From Nocardia puris (lineage in GTDB: Bacteria > Actinomycetota > Actinomycetes > Mycobacteriales > Mycobacteriaceae), in assembly GCF_003315035.1 (NCBI RefSeq), contig NZ_QNRE01000014.1, positions 62,001-126,000 on the forward strand: a stretch of 64,000 nucleotides of DNA. The letters are read 5' to 3'. A program made the translations under genes and the position numbers. Below the pieces are notes generated by a model, which saw only the letters and a list, made by a program, of their open reading frames with translations, did not search any database and was not told the origin of the DNA. Of the stretch, positions 35,780 to 44,073 are shown in pieces. Every line of letters begins with the position of its first letter. Positions within the stretch are counted from its first letter, which is position 1.

Positions 35780-35803
35780 AGATTGTTGGCATTGTGGGGC
35801 ACG

Positions 35804-36487
35804 TCATAGCGTACCCAGCCGGTGGGCGAGCAGATCGGCGACCCGGCGCGCCGGCATGCCCTTCGGGAAGACCGCGACCACCAGTTCGTCGGCGTCGCGG
35901 GCGCGGGCCGGACCGCGCGGAATCGCGGCCAGCTCCACGCGCAGATCGGCGGCGCCCGCGTCGGACTCCCCGCGCACCATGCGGCGCAGCAGGTAGTTGT
36001 GCGTCGCGGTGACCGCGGCGGTGAACTGCACCCGCGCCAAGTCGGGGGCCTCGGGCAGCCGGTAACGCAGGTAATCGGTGAACAGCCGCTCGTAGCGGAA
36101 CACCGTGACGATCTCGCGTTCCCGCAGCGCGGGCACCCGCCGCACCACCCGGTAGCGCCGCGCCGCGATGTCGCGCCACTGGGTGAAGCGCTCGAACACC
36201 TGCACCACCGCCTCGCACACCGCCTCCCACGGGTCGCCCTGCGCGCCCTCCAGGTACTGCGCCGCCTGCGCCAGCTGCGATTCGTGATCGGCGAAGATCA
36301 CGTCCTCCTTGGACCGGAACTGCCGGAAGAACGTCCGCCGCGAGATACCGGCCGCCTCCGCGATTTCGTCCACGGTCGTCGCCTCGTACCCCTTGTCGGC
36401 GAACAACCGCAGCGCCTGATCCACGACGGTCAGCCGGAACCGCGCCGGATCGTCCCCCGCCCGCACCCGCCCACTCTCCTCACTCAC
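35804..36487 (-). CDS. TetR family regulator, candidate regulator of fadE25
   Basis: The 227-residue protein has a TetR helix-turn-helix (TVDEIAEAAGISRRTFFRQF, about residues 39-58) and a long helical C-terminal domain. The GTG at 36487 was chosen; the open frame upstream is not TetR-like. Its stop lies 132 bases upstream of fadE25 on the same strand, and the twin palindromes lie in that gap. A role in acyl-CoA-responsive control of fadE25 is inferred from position only. Confidence 0.85.
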   Translation of the reverse strand: MSEESGRVRAGDDPARFRLTVVDQALRLFADKGYEATTVDEIAEAAGISRRTFFRQFRSKEDVIFADHESQLAQAAQYLEGAQGDPWEAVCEAVVQVFERFTQWRDIAARRYRVVRRVPALREREIVTVFRYERLFTDYLRYRLPEAPDLARVQFTAAVTATHNYLLRRMVRGESDAGAADLRVELAAIPRGPARARDADELVVAVFPKGMPARRVADLLAHRLGTL

Positions 36488-36929
36488 GCCAGCCACCGTA
36501 GCGACCCGGGCGCCCCGGTTCGGCCGGACCGCACCGATTCGGTGCGCGACCGAGGGAACTACGGTGCCGGGCCCCCGACTCGCGCGGCACCGTCCGGGGC
36601 GCCCATGCACGCGCGGCTCCTGACGCGCGCGGTACCCGCGCACGCCGGGGGCAAGTCTTCGCCAGTGCGGACCGCGTGTTCCGCTCGTTCGGCGAAACGA
36701 ACGAAACTTCATCCGGGGTGCGGCCATGCGTCAGACCGGCGCACCATCGGGCCGCCTGCGCTCGCCGCCCTCGGCCGGGGCACGGGCCTGTGCGCCACGC
36801 GTACTGCTCGGCCGATCGATACGGAACGCGATCCGGGGTCGCCCGAATCAATCACCCCGGTGCCCTTCGTTCGATCCCCCGCTCCGCTTCCCCTCCGTAC
36901 GCTGGCGGGGGCGAGGGAAGGGAGTCGGT
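36488..36929. other. Gene-free gap upstream of the xylulokinase gene
   Basis: This gap of about 440 bases separates the divergent TetR and xylulokinase genes. The xylulokinase frame happens to stay open upstream, but the sequence there does not look like protein. It should hold both promoters; TACGCT near 36896 is a possible -10 element for xylB. I see no clear operator. Confidence 0.45.
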
Positions 36930-38324
36930 GTGGTGCTGGTGGCAGGTATCGATTCGTCGACGCAGTCCTGCAAGGTGGTGGTGTGTGACGCCGAGGACGG
37001 AATGATCGTCCGGTCCGGGGTGCGGCCGCATCCAGGTGGGACCGAGGTGGATCCCGGAGCGTGGGTGGCGGCGATGGCGGGGGCCGTGGCGGAGGCGGGC
37101 GGGCTCGACGATGTGGCGGCGGTGTCGGTCGCGGCGCAGCAGCACGGGCTGATCTGCCTGGACGAGAACGGCGATGTCGTCCGGAATGCGTTGCTGTGGA
37201 ACGACACTCGGTCCGCGGGGAGCGCGGAGGAGCTCATCGAGGAGTTCGGCGGGCGGCAGCGGTGGGTGGACGAGGTCGGTGTGGTGCCGGTCGCGGCGAT
37301 CACCGCGGCGAAATTGCGGTGGCTGGCCGACCGCGAGCCCGCGAATGCCGACCGGACCGCCGCCGTGTGCCTGCCCCACGACTGGCTCACCTGGCGGCTG
37401 GCCGGCGCGCCCGGTCTCGACGCGCTCACCACCGACCGCAGCGACGCCTCGGGCACCGGGTACTTCTCGGCCGCCACCGACACCTACCGCCCCGAGATTC
37501 TCGACCTCGCCCTGCGCGGACGAACGCCCCTGCTGCCCCGCGTGATCGGTCCGTTCGAGACGGCGGGAACCACCGAGCGCGGGCAGACGCTGGGGCCCGG
37601 CGCGGGCGACAATGCCGCCGCCGCACTGGGACTCGCGGCCGCACCCGGCGATTGCGTTGTCTCACTGGGCACCTCGGGAGTGGTCAGCGCGATCACCGAC
37701 ACCCCGCCCCGCGACGCCGAAGGATTGGTCGCCGGGTTCGCCGACGCCACCGGCCGCCAACTGCCGCTCATCTGCACCCTCAACGGCGCGCCGGTGCTCG
37801 CCTCGACCGCGCGCCTCCTCGGCGTCGGACTGGACGAGTTCTCCCGGCTGGCGCTGTCCGCACCGCCCGGCGCCGAGGGGCTGACCCTCGTGCCCTACCT
37901 CGCGGGCGAGCGCTCCCCCAACCTGCCCGGCGCCGCGGGCGCCCTGCACGGGATCACCCTCACCAACCTCACGCCCGCCAATATCGCGCGCGCGGCCGTC
38001 GAGGGGCTGCTCTGCTCGTTGGTCTTCTGTCTCGACCGGCTCGCCGCCCAGGGCGTCGCCATCGACCGCATCCTGCTGGTCGGCGGCGGCACCAAATCCC
38101 CCGCCGTCCGCGCCCTGGCCCCCGCCCTCTTCGCCCGCGACGTCCTCATCCCCGCCCCCGCCGAATACGTCGCCCTCGGCGCGGCCCGCCAAGCCGCCTG
38201 GACCCACACCAAAGCCGAACCCACCTGGACCGCCACGGGCACCCCCGAAATATCCACAGCCCTCCCCACCCCCGACGTCGTCGCACGCTACAACGACCTC
38301 CGCACCCGCACCTCCGGCCAATAG
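36930..38324 (+). CDS. xylB: Xylulokinase (FGGY carbohydrate kinase)
   Basis: The 464-residue protein has the two FGGY lobes: GIDSSTQSCKVVV near residue 6, the substrate-loop AAQQHGLICLD, a phosphate-binding SLGTSGVVSAI, and the second-lobe VGGGTKSPAVRAL. These agree best with xylulokinase, which phosphorylates D-xylulose with ATP. No xylose isomerase or sugar transporter is adjacent, so another pentulose is possible. Starts at 36930 and 36933 (both GTG) are equally placed behind AGGGAG. Confidence 0.85.
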   Translation: MVLVAGIDSSTQSCKVVVCDAEDGMIVRSGVRPHPGGTEVDPGAWVAAMAGAVAEAGGLDDVAAVSVAAQQHGLICLDENGDVVRNALLWNDTRSAGSAEELIEEFGGRQRWVDEVGVVPVAAITAAKLRWLADREPANADRTAAVCLPHDWLTWRLAGAPGLDALTTDRSDASGTGYFSAATDTYRPEILDLALRGRTPLLPRVIGPFETAGTTERGQTLGPGAGDNAAAALGLAAAPGDCVVSLGTSGVVSAITDTPPRDAEGLVAGFADATGRQLPLICTLNGAPVLASTARLLGVGLDEFSRLALSAPPGAEGLTLVPYLAGERSPNLPGAAGALHGITLTNLTPANIARAAVEGLLCSLVFCLDRLAAQGVAIDRILLVGGGTKSPAVRALAPALFARDVLIPAPAEYVALGAARQAAWTHTKAEPTWTATGTPEISTALPTPDVVARYNDLRTRTSGQ

Positions 38325-38400
38325 CGACACCGCGCCGTGGCTGTTCGTTTATTTCGTTTACGTCGGTTATTTCGTATGTTCGAGGGGAAAGGGGGCCGAC

Positions 38401-38571
38401 ATGACCGGCATGCACACAGCCAAGCGCATCGCTGCGGGCGAGATCGATGCGGAAGTCGCGGCTCGGGCGATGCGTCGCATCAAGGACTACCTCATGCGTC
38501 ATCCCGCCGAGTCCGCGAGCCGTGCGGCCGCCGACGAATTGTCCGCCCTCGGACAGGATCTCGGCATCTGA
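38401..38571 (+). pseudogene. Antitoxin of an excisionase/PIN toxin pair, internally deleted (56 aa)
   Basis: The frame is intact with a GGGGG-rich ribosome binding site. It joins an antitoxin N-terminus (AKRIAAGEIDAEVAARAMRR) directly to the C-terminal tail (RAAADELSALGQDLGI). Full-length antitoxins of this type, as I recall them from Nocardia, are about 150 residues and carry an excisionase-like helix-turn-helix in the middle. That domain is missing here. The C-terminal tail, which may contact the toxin, remains. The stop is followed one base later by the toxin start. Confidence 0.6.
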
Positions 38572-38572
38572 C

Positions 38573-38962
38573 ATGGCATTCGTGGTGCTGTACGACGCGA
38601 ACGGTACCGGACTGCCTGGTCGAAGGATACGAGCCCGCTGGTCGAGGGGCTGAAGCTGCCCGACCCCGACGACAGGCGCGTGCTTGCGGCGGCGATCAAG
38701 GCAGGCGCGCAGGTAATCGTCACCTCGAACCTGCGCGACCTCCCCGCCGAATATCTGGCGGACTGGAACATCGAGGCCATAGAGCCCCGACGAGATTCTT
38801 CTCGACCAGATCGCTCTCGATGACCGGGTCGTGTGGGCGTGCGTACAGCAGATCGCCGATTCGCGACGGAACCCGCCCGAGTGCGCCGAGGAAGTGCTCG
38901 GCGCACTCGAAACCGACGGAGTCGTCGAAGCCGTAGCCGCGCTGCGGGGTGGCCGGGGCTGA
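38573..38962 (+). pseudogene. PIN-domain toxin, deleted and frameshifted
   Basis: The start MAFVVLYDAN matches the PIN N-terminus including the first catalytic Asp. The sequence then jumps to a late segment and changes frame several times. Recognisable pieces are DCLVEGYEP, then LPDPDDRRVLAAAIKAGAQV and ADWNIEA after a shift, and DEILLDQIAL with a C-terminal tail after another. The middle of the protein, with an acidic catalytic residue, is missing. It cannot be translated as one protein and is probably inactive. It ends two bases before the convergent purE gene. Confidence 0.75.
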
Positions 38963-38964
38963 AC

Positions 38965-39465
38965 TCAGCCCAGGAGTTTGGCGCGCAGGGCGTCGTCCTT
39001 GTCGAGGACGAGTTGTTCGAGGTCGGCCTGGAACTTCTCCATGCGGGAGCGCAGGGCGGCGTCGGAGGCGGCGAGGATGCGGATGGCGAGCAGGCCGGCG
39101 TTGCGGGCGCCGCCGATGGAGACGGTGGCGACCGGGACGCCCGCGGGCATCTGCACGATGGAGAGCAGGGAGTCCATGCCGTCGAGGTACTTCAAGGGGA
39201 CGGGGACGCCGATGACGGGCAGCGGGGTGGCGGAGGCGACCATGCCGGGCAGATGGGCCGCACCGCCCGCGCCCGCGATGATCACCCGCACACCGCGCTC
39301 GGCCGCCCCGCGCGCGTAGTCCAGCATGCGCTGGGGGGTGCGGTGCGCGGAGACCACGCCCACCTCGAACCGCACACCGAACTCCGACAGCGCCTCGGCG
39401 GCGGCCTCCATCGTCGGCCAATCCGAGTCACTGCCCATGATCAACCCGACCCGCGGTTCGCTCAC
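38965..39465 (-). CDS. purE: N5-carboxyaminoimidazole ribonucleotide mutase
   Basis: The 166-residue protein has the class I PurE signature: GLIMGSDSDWPTM near residue 7, the SAHRTPQRM loop with the catalytic histidine, and AGAGGAAHLPGM. It rearranges N5-CAIR to CAIR in purine synthesis, working after PurK, whose gene lies just upstream. The GTG at 39465 is used. The gap to purK is 41 bases, so they are co-transcribed. Confidence 0.95.
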   Translation of the reverse strand: MSEPRVGLIMGSDSDWPTMEAAAEALSEFGVRFEVGVVSAHRTPQRMLDYARGAAERGVRVIIAGAGGAAHLPGMVASATPLPVIGVPVPLKYLDGMDSLLSIVQMPAGVPVATVSIGGARNAGLLAIRILAASDAALRSRMEKFQADLEQLVLDKDDALRAKLLG

Positions 39466-39506
39466 GCCCGCACCTCGCTGCGCTCGGTCATGCCTCGACC
39501 ACTCCC

Positions 39507-40727
39507 TCACTCATGCGGATCCCATCCGTCCGTCCACACCGCGTGCGACATCCAGTGCGCCGCGCGCTCGGCCTTCTCCCGCACCGCGGCGACGTCGTCA
39601 CCGAGCACGTTGACGTGCCCGATCTTGCGGTCGGGCCGCTCCCCCTTGCCGTAGAGGTGCACCTTCGCCTCGGGCATCCTCGCGAACAAGTGGTGCAGGC
39701 GCTCGTCCATCGACATGGCCGGGGCCTGCGGAGCACCAAGGATATTGGCCATCACCGTCACCGGCGCGAGCGGGCTGGTGTCGCCCAGCGGATAGTCCAG
39801 CACCGCGCGCAGATGCTGTTCGAACTGGCCGGTGCGAGCGCCGTCCATCCCCCAGTGCCCGGAGTTGTGCGGGCGCATGGCCAGCTCGTTCACCAGCAGC
39901 TCACCGTCGTGGGTCTCGAACAGCTCCACGGCCATCGCCCCGACCACGCCGAGTTCGGCGGCCAGGTTCAGCGCGAGGGTCTCCGCGCTCGCCGCGAGAT
40001 CGTCGGGCAGGTCGGGCGCGGGCGCGATCACCACGGCGCACTGCCCGTTGCGCTGCACGGTCTCGACCACCGGCCAGGTCGCGGCCTGTCCGAACGGCGA
40101 GCGCGCCACCATGGCCGAGAGCTCCCGCTTCAGATCCACCTTGGCCTCGGCCAGCAGCCCCACACCGTGCGCGAGCTGATCGGCGACGATCCGCTCGGCC
40201 TCGGCGGCGTCGGCGGGCATCCACACCCCGCGCCCGTCGTATCCGCCGCGCACCGCCTTCAGCACGAACGGCCAGCCGTGCTCGTCACCGAAGCGCACCG
40301 CGTCGGCGACCTCGGTCACGGGGGTGAAGGCGGGCACCGGCAGGCCCAGCTCGCTGAGCTTGGTGCGCATCGCCAGCTTGTCCTGGGCGTACACCAGCGC
40401 GCTCGGCGGCGGCAGCACGTTCACGCCCTCGGCGACCAGGACCTCGAGGTGCTCGGTGGGCACGTGCTCGTGGTCGAAGGTCAGCGCATGCGAGCCGACG
40501 GCGGCCTTGCGCAGGGCGGCCAGGTCGGTGTGACTGCCCAGCACCACCTCGGGGCTGACCTGGGCGGCCGGGTCCTCGGGGCGCTCGGCGAGCACCCGCA
40601 GCCGCTGGCCGAGCGCGATCGCGGCCTGATGGGTCATCCGCGCCAACTGGCCGCCGCCGATCATGGTGACGGTGGGCAGGGCGGAACTGTCGAAAGAACG
40701 GGTGGTCACGTCTACCAATCTTGTCAT
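39507..40727 (-). CDS. purK: 5-(carboxyamino)imidazole ribonucleotide synthase
   Basis: The 406-residue ATP-grasp protein has MIGGGQLARMTHQAA, KAVRGGYDGRGVW in the ATP-grasp fold, and the metal-binding LLVNELAMRPHNSGHW. It carboxylates AIR with bicarbonate and ATP to give N5-CAIR. The ATG at 40727 is the best start; a TTG at 40739 and a GTG at 40709 are alternatives. It diverges from a GtrA gene with about 40 bases between the starts. Confidence 0.93.
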   Translation of the reverse strand: MTRLVDVTTRSFDSSALPTVTMIGGGQLARMTHQAAIALGQRLRVLAERPEDPAAQVSPEVVLGSHTDLAALRKAAVGSHALTFDHEHVPTEHLEVLVAEGVNVLPPPSALVYAQDKLAMRTKLSELGLPVPAFTPVTEVADAVRFGDEHGWPFVLKAVRGGYDGRGVWMPADAAEAERIVADQLAHGVGLLAEAKVDLKRELSAMVARSPFGQAATWPVVETVQRNGQCAVVIAPAPDLPDDLAASAETLALNLAAELGVVGAMAVELFETHDGELLVNELAMRPHNSGHWGMDGARTGQFEQHLRAVLDYPLGDTSPLAPVTVMANILGAPQAPAMSMDERLHHLFARMPEAKVHLYGKGERPDRKIGHVNVLGDDVAAVREKAERAAHWMSHAVWTDGWDPHE

Positions 40728-40752
40728 GTCCGGCGGCAATCACCGCTACCGG

Positions 40753-40758
40753 TACACT
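40753..40758 (+). promoter_or_regulatory. -10 element of the GtrA gene, leaderless
   Basis: TACACT lies eight bases before the GTG at 40767 and no ribosome binding site precedes the start. The same hexamer in the same position occurs before accD5. The arrangement suggests a leaderless transcript. Confidence 0.55.
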
Positions 40759-40766
40759 CGGCTCTC

Positions 40767-41309
40767 GTGTCTTTCGTCGACGACGTGGTCAACGTCCTCC
40801 CAGCGCCCCTGCGGGAGATCGCGTACCGCCATCACGAGCTGATCAAGTTCGCCATCGTCGGCGCCACGACCTTCGTGATCGACAGCGGAATCTTCTACGC
40901 CCTGAAATGGACGGTGCTGACCGAAAAACCGGTCACCGCCAAGATCATCTCCGGTGTGATCGCGGTCATCGCGTCCTACATTCTCAACCGGGAATGGTCG
41001 TTCAAGAATCGGGGCGGACGGGAACGCCATCACGAGGCGTTGCTCTTCTTCGGAGTGAGCGGCGTCGGTGTGATGTTGAGCAATATTCCACTGTGGATCT
41101 CGAGCTACGTGTTCGATCTGCGCCAGCCCAACGTGAGCTTCACCGTCGAGAACCTCGCCGATTTCTTCAGCGCGTTCATCATCGGCAACCTGCTGCAAAT
41201 GGCGTTCCGCTTCTGGGCCATGCGCCGCTGGGTGTTCCCCGACGAAATGAGCGCACTCGACGCCGAACTCGAGGAACTCATCGAAGAAGAACAGCTCGGC
41301 CGTAGCTAG
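40767..41309 (+). CDS. GtrA-like membrane protein (Rv3277-type position)
   Basis: The 180-residue protein has four membrane helices and the GtrA signatures IKFAIVGATTFVIDSG near the first helix, YILNREWSFKNRG after the second, and FRFWAMRRWVF at the end. A charged tail rich in Glu follows. Its place between purK and the PH-domain gene matches the mycobacterial order, except that a two-component system is inserted here. It probably helps transport a lipid-linked sugar for the cell wall. Its stop overlaps the stop of the convergent kinase by a few bases. Confidence 0.88.
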   Translation: MSFVDDVVNVLPAPLREIAYRHHELIKFAIVGATTFVIDSGIFYALKWTVLTEKPVTAKIISGVIAVIASYILNREWSFKNRGGRERHHEALLFFGVSGVGVMLSNIPLWISSYVFDLRQPNVSFTVENLADFFSAFIIGNLLQMAFRFWAMRRWVFPDEMSALDAELEELIEEEQLGRS

Positions 41310-42616
41310 CGCGGTTCCGGGACGCCGGCGGCCACCGGGCGCCGGGGCGCGGAGTAGCCGAGGAAGACGGCGAACAGGGCGGGGCGGCGGCGTTGCAGTT
41401 CCAGGCGGCCGCCGTCGGCCTCGACCAGGGCTCGCGCGAGCGCCAGGCCCACGCCCGTGGAGCCGCCCGCGGAGAAGCCGCGGTCGAAGATGTGCGGGGC
41501 CAGTTCCTCGCGCACGCCCTCGCCCTCGTCGGCCACCTCCACGCACACCAGGGGTTCGCGGGCGTTGCCGGGGCGCACCGTGCGCACCGACACGGTGCAG
41601 GTGCCGCCGCCGTGCATGAGGGCGTTGTCGATCAGCACCGCGACCGCCTCGCGCAGCCGGGACGCGGTGATCGGGGCGCTCAGCGATTCGTCACCGGTGA
41701 GGACCAGCGTGCGGCCCGCCTCGTCGAACGGGTGCGTCCATTCGGCGACGATGCCGCGCAGTTCGTCCATCACCGGGATGGGGTCGCGGTCGGCGGCGTC
41801 CTCGTCGCGGGAGGCGCGCACCAGATCGTCGATGGCCTCGGTGAGCCGGTCGACCTGCGCCATCGCCTCCTCGGCCTCGTGCACCACCTCCGGGTCGGGG
41901 TGGGCGGAGAGCTCGTCCAGGCGCAACCGCACCGCCGTCAACCGGCTGCGCAGCTGGTGGGACACGTCGGCCACCAGCGCGTGCTCGCGTTGCAGGCGGC
42001 CCGCGATCTCGACGGTCGCCGAATCGAGCACATCGGAGACGCGATCCAGTTCGGCGATGCCGTGCCTGCGCGGATCAGGACGGAAATCACCCATCGCCAG
42101 CCGCGCCGCGCGCGCGGCCACATCGCGCAGCGGGTCGGCGACCCGACGCGCGGTGACCACCGCGACGGTCACCGCCGCACCCAGGGACGCCAGCACGGCC
42201 GCCGCCACCACCGCGACGGCCTGGCGCTGCCTGGCCTGCATCGGCGCGGCGGGCACCTCCAACCGCAGCGACCCGTCGGTGCCCATCGACAGCGACTCCA
42301 CCAACGGGTCGGCCACCGTCTGCGCGCCCACGTCCATCCGGGCGGCGTTGTCGCCCGGCGTGGGGTAGACGATGGTGAGCCTGCCGTTCTCGGGCACCAG
42401 CGGGCGCACCGACCGCACGTCCAGCCCGCCGTGCACGAGGCCGTCGGCGCGCTCCTGGGCGATCACCTCGACGGCGATCCGATCGAGCCTGCTCTGCAAG
42501 TCGTTGCGGGTGATGTCCTCCACCCACAGCCACGCGGTGTAGGTGAGGGGGACGCCGAGCACGATGGTGGTGATGGTCAGCACGGTCAGGATCGACCGCA
42601 GGATCCGCCTGCGCAC
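41306..42616 (-). CDS. Sensor histidine kinase, EnvZ/OmpR type
   Basis: The 436-residue protein has two membrane helices at about residues 8-32 and 132-155 flanking an extracytoplasmic sensor of about 100 residues. A HAMP region follows, then the HisKA phospho-acceptor His220 (ADVSHQLRSRLTAV). The ATPase domain has an N box (VLIDNALMHG), DEGEGV and GVGLALARAL. The GTG start lies one base after the stop of the response regulator gene, so the pair is one operon. The signal is unknown. Confidence 0.9.
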   Translation of the reverse strand: MRRRILRSILTVLTITTIVLGVPLTYTAWLWVEDITRNDLQSRLDRIAVEVIAQERADGLVHGGLDVRSVRPLVPENGRLTIVYPTPGDNAARMDVGAQTVADPLVESLSMGTDGSLRLEVPAAPMQARQRQAVAVVAAAVLASLGAAVTVAVVTARRVADPLRDVAARAARLAMGDFRPDPRRHGIAELDRVSDVLDSATVEIAGRLQREHALVADVSHQLRSRLTAVRLRLDELSAHPDPEVVHEAEEAMAQVDRLTEAIDDLVRASRDEDAADRDPIPVMDELRGIVAEWTHPFDEAGRTLVLTGDESLSAPITASRLREAVAVLIDNALMHGGGTCTVSVRTVRPGNAREPLVCVEVADEGEGVREELAPHIFDRGFSAGGSTGVGLALARALVEADGGRLELQRRRPALFAVFLGYSAPRRPVAAGVPEPR

Positions 42617-42617
42617 G

Positions 42618-43295
42618 TCAGTCGGTGTTCAGCCGGAAACCGACGCCGCGCACGGTGACGATGCGCCGCTCGGCCATCGGCCCCTCGTCGCCGATCTTGC
42701 GGCGCAACCACGACATGTGCATATCGAGCGTCTTGGAACCGCGCAGTTCGGCGTCGCCCCACACCTCGCGCAGGATGGTCTCGCGCGGCACCACCTGGCC
42801 CGCCCGGTCGATGAGGACCTTGAGCAGTTCGTACTCCTTGTTGGCCAGGCCCACCTCGACGCCGTTGACCAGCACCCGGCGCGCGGCGGGTTCCAGCCGG
42901 ATGCCGCCCACCTCCACCGCCTCGTCGCCGATGCCGCTGCGCCGCAACAGGGCTCGCACGCGGGCCAGCAGTTCGGCCAGGCGGAACGGCTTGCCGACGT
43001 AGTCGTCGGCGCCCGCGTCCAGCCCGACGACGAAATCGACCTCGTCGGTGCGGGCGGTGAGCATGAGCACCGCCAGATCGGCGCCGCGCGCCCGCACCTG
43101 GCGGCACACCTCGAGCCCGTCCATCCCGGGCAGGCCCAGATCGAGGATCAGCAGGTCGTGATTGCCCTCCAGGGCGCGGCGCAGCACGGCGGGCCCGAAG
43201 CTCTCCACCGTGACCGAGTAACCCTCGCGCCCCAGCGCGCGCGACAGCGGCGCGGCGATGGCCTCGTCGTCTTCGGCCAGGAGTACGGCGGTCAT
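42618..43295 (-). CDS. OmpR-family response regulator
   Basis: The 225-residue protein has a receiver domain with phospho-acceptor Asp52 (LILDLGLPGMDG), Lys in VGKPFRLAEL, and a C-terminal winged helix of the OmpR type (LANKEYELLKVLI, then SKTLDMHMSWLRRKI). It is the partner of the kinase directly downstream. In the mycobacterial order I recall, no two-component system lies here. Confidence 0.93.
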   Translation of the reverse strand: MTAVLLAEDDEAIAAPLSRALGREGYSVTVESFGPAVLRRALEGNHDLLILDLGLPGMDGLEVCRQVRARGADLAVLMLTARTDEVDFVVGLDAGADDYVGKPFRLAELLARVRALLRRSGIGDEAVEVGGIRLEPAARRVLVNGVEVGLANKEYELLKVLIDRAGQVVPRETILREVWGDAELRGSKTLDMHMSWLRRKIGDEGPMAERRIVTVRGVGFRLNTD

Positions 43296-43338
43296 GCCAA
43301 CAGATTACGGACGGAGGCGCCGCGCGGGCGGCAACCCG

Positions 43339-43872
43339 TCAGTGGTCCGGTGCGCCGTAGGTGCGACGGCCCGCGTGGCGGTCGACCTCGAAGACCTGGT
43401 GGTAGAGCAGCGAGTGCACGGCCTGCACCCGGGGGATGTCGTCGAATTCGAGCGGCTCGTCCGAGGACGACGCGATGATCAGCGTGCCGGTGCCCAGCAT
43501 CCGGTCGAACAGTCCGTGCCGGAACTGCACACTCGAGATGCGGCTCATCGGGATGTCGGTGCCGACGTGGGTGATGACGCCCTGGCGGATCAGCAACCGC
43601 CGGTCGGTGATGATGAAATGCGTTGACGCCCAACTGATCAGCGGCCCCAGGAAGCGCCACGCGACGATGCCGACCCAGGCGGCCAGAATCAGCGCGAGCA
43701 CCACCGTCTGCCCCGTACCCTCGATATTGCGGTACGCCAGCCCCCCCGCGAACCCGGCCAGTGCCGTGGCGACGATCAGCGTCACGACGGGCCAGAACAG
43801 CATCTTCCAATGCGGATGGCGGTGGAGTATCAGCTGCTCGTCGGGCGCGAGCACGTCCTCCGGATAACCCAT
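43339..43872 (-). CDS. PH domain-containing membrane protein (Rv3278c-like)
   Basis: The 177-residue protein has two membrane helices (about residues 24-46 and 55-75) followed by a bacterial PH domain (bPH_2) with FIITDRRLLIRQGVI and DIPMSRISSVQF. Such proteins sit in the cytoplasmic membrane with the PH domain inside; the function is unknown. The ATG at 43872 lies just before EDVLAPDEQLILH, a conserved start of the family. Confidence 0.88.
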   Translation of the reverse strand: MGYPEDVLAPDEQLILHRHPHWKMLFWPVVTLIVATALAGFAGGLAYRNIEGTGQTVVLALILAAWVGIVAWRFLGPLISWASTHFIITDRRLLIRQGVITHVGTDIPMSRISSVQFRHGLFDRMLGTGTLIIASSSDEPLEFDDIPRVQAVHSLLYHQVFEVDRHAGRRTYGAPDH

Positions 43873-44073
43873 GCCCGAAACCCTACCCCGCCCGAGATGC
43901 CAGAATGGCTGACACCGCCGCGCCGTGTGCTGCACAATCTTCAGCCTGGCGGGGACGTTTCACCCCATTGCCTCGCATAGCGCTGGACCAAGTTCTCTTC
44001 TGCTCGACAAGCTCGATCCCGACTTCGGACGACAACCGCTCGGCTAGACGTGGAAACGACTGTGGAGGCGTGT

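Noticed and set aside
36726..36929. N-terminal extension of the xylulokinase from an ATG at 36726
   Set aside because: The extra 68 residues are Arg/Pro/Ser-rich without family similarity, while GTG codons at 36930 and 36933 lie right behind AGGGAG and start at the conserved kinase motif.
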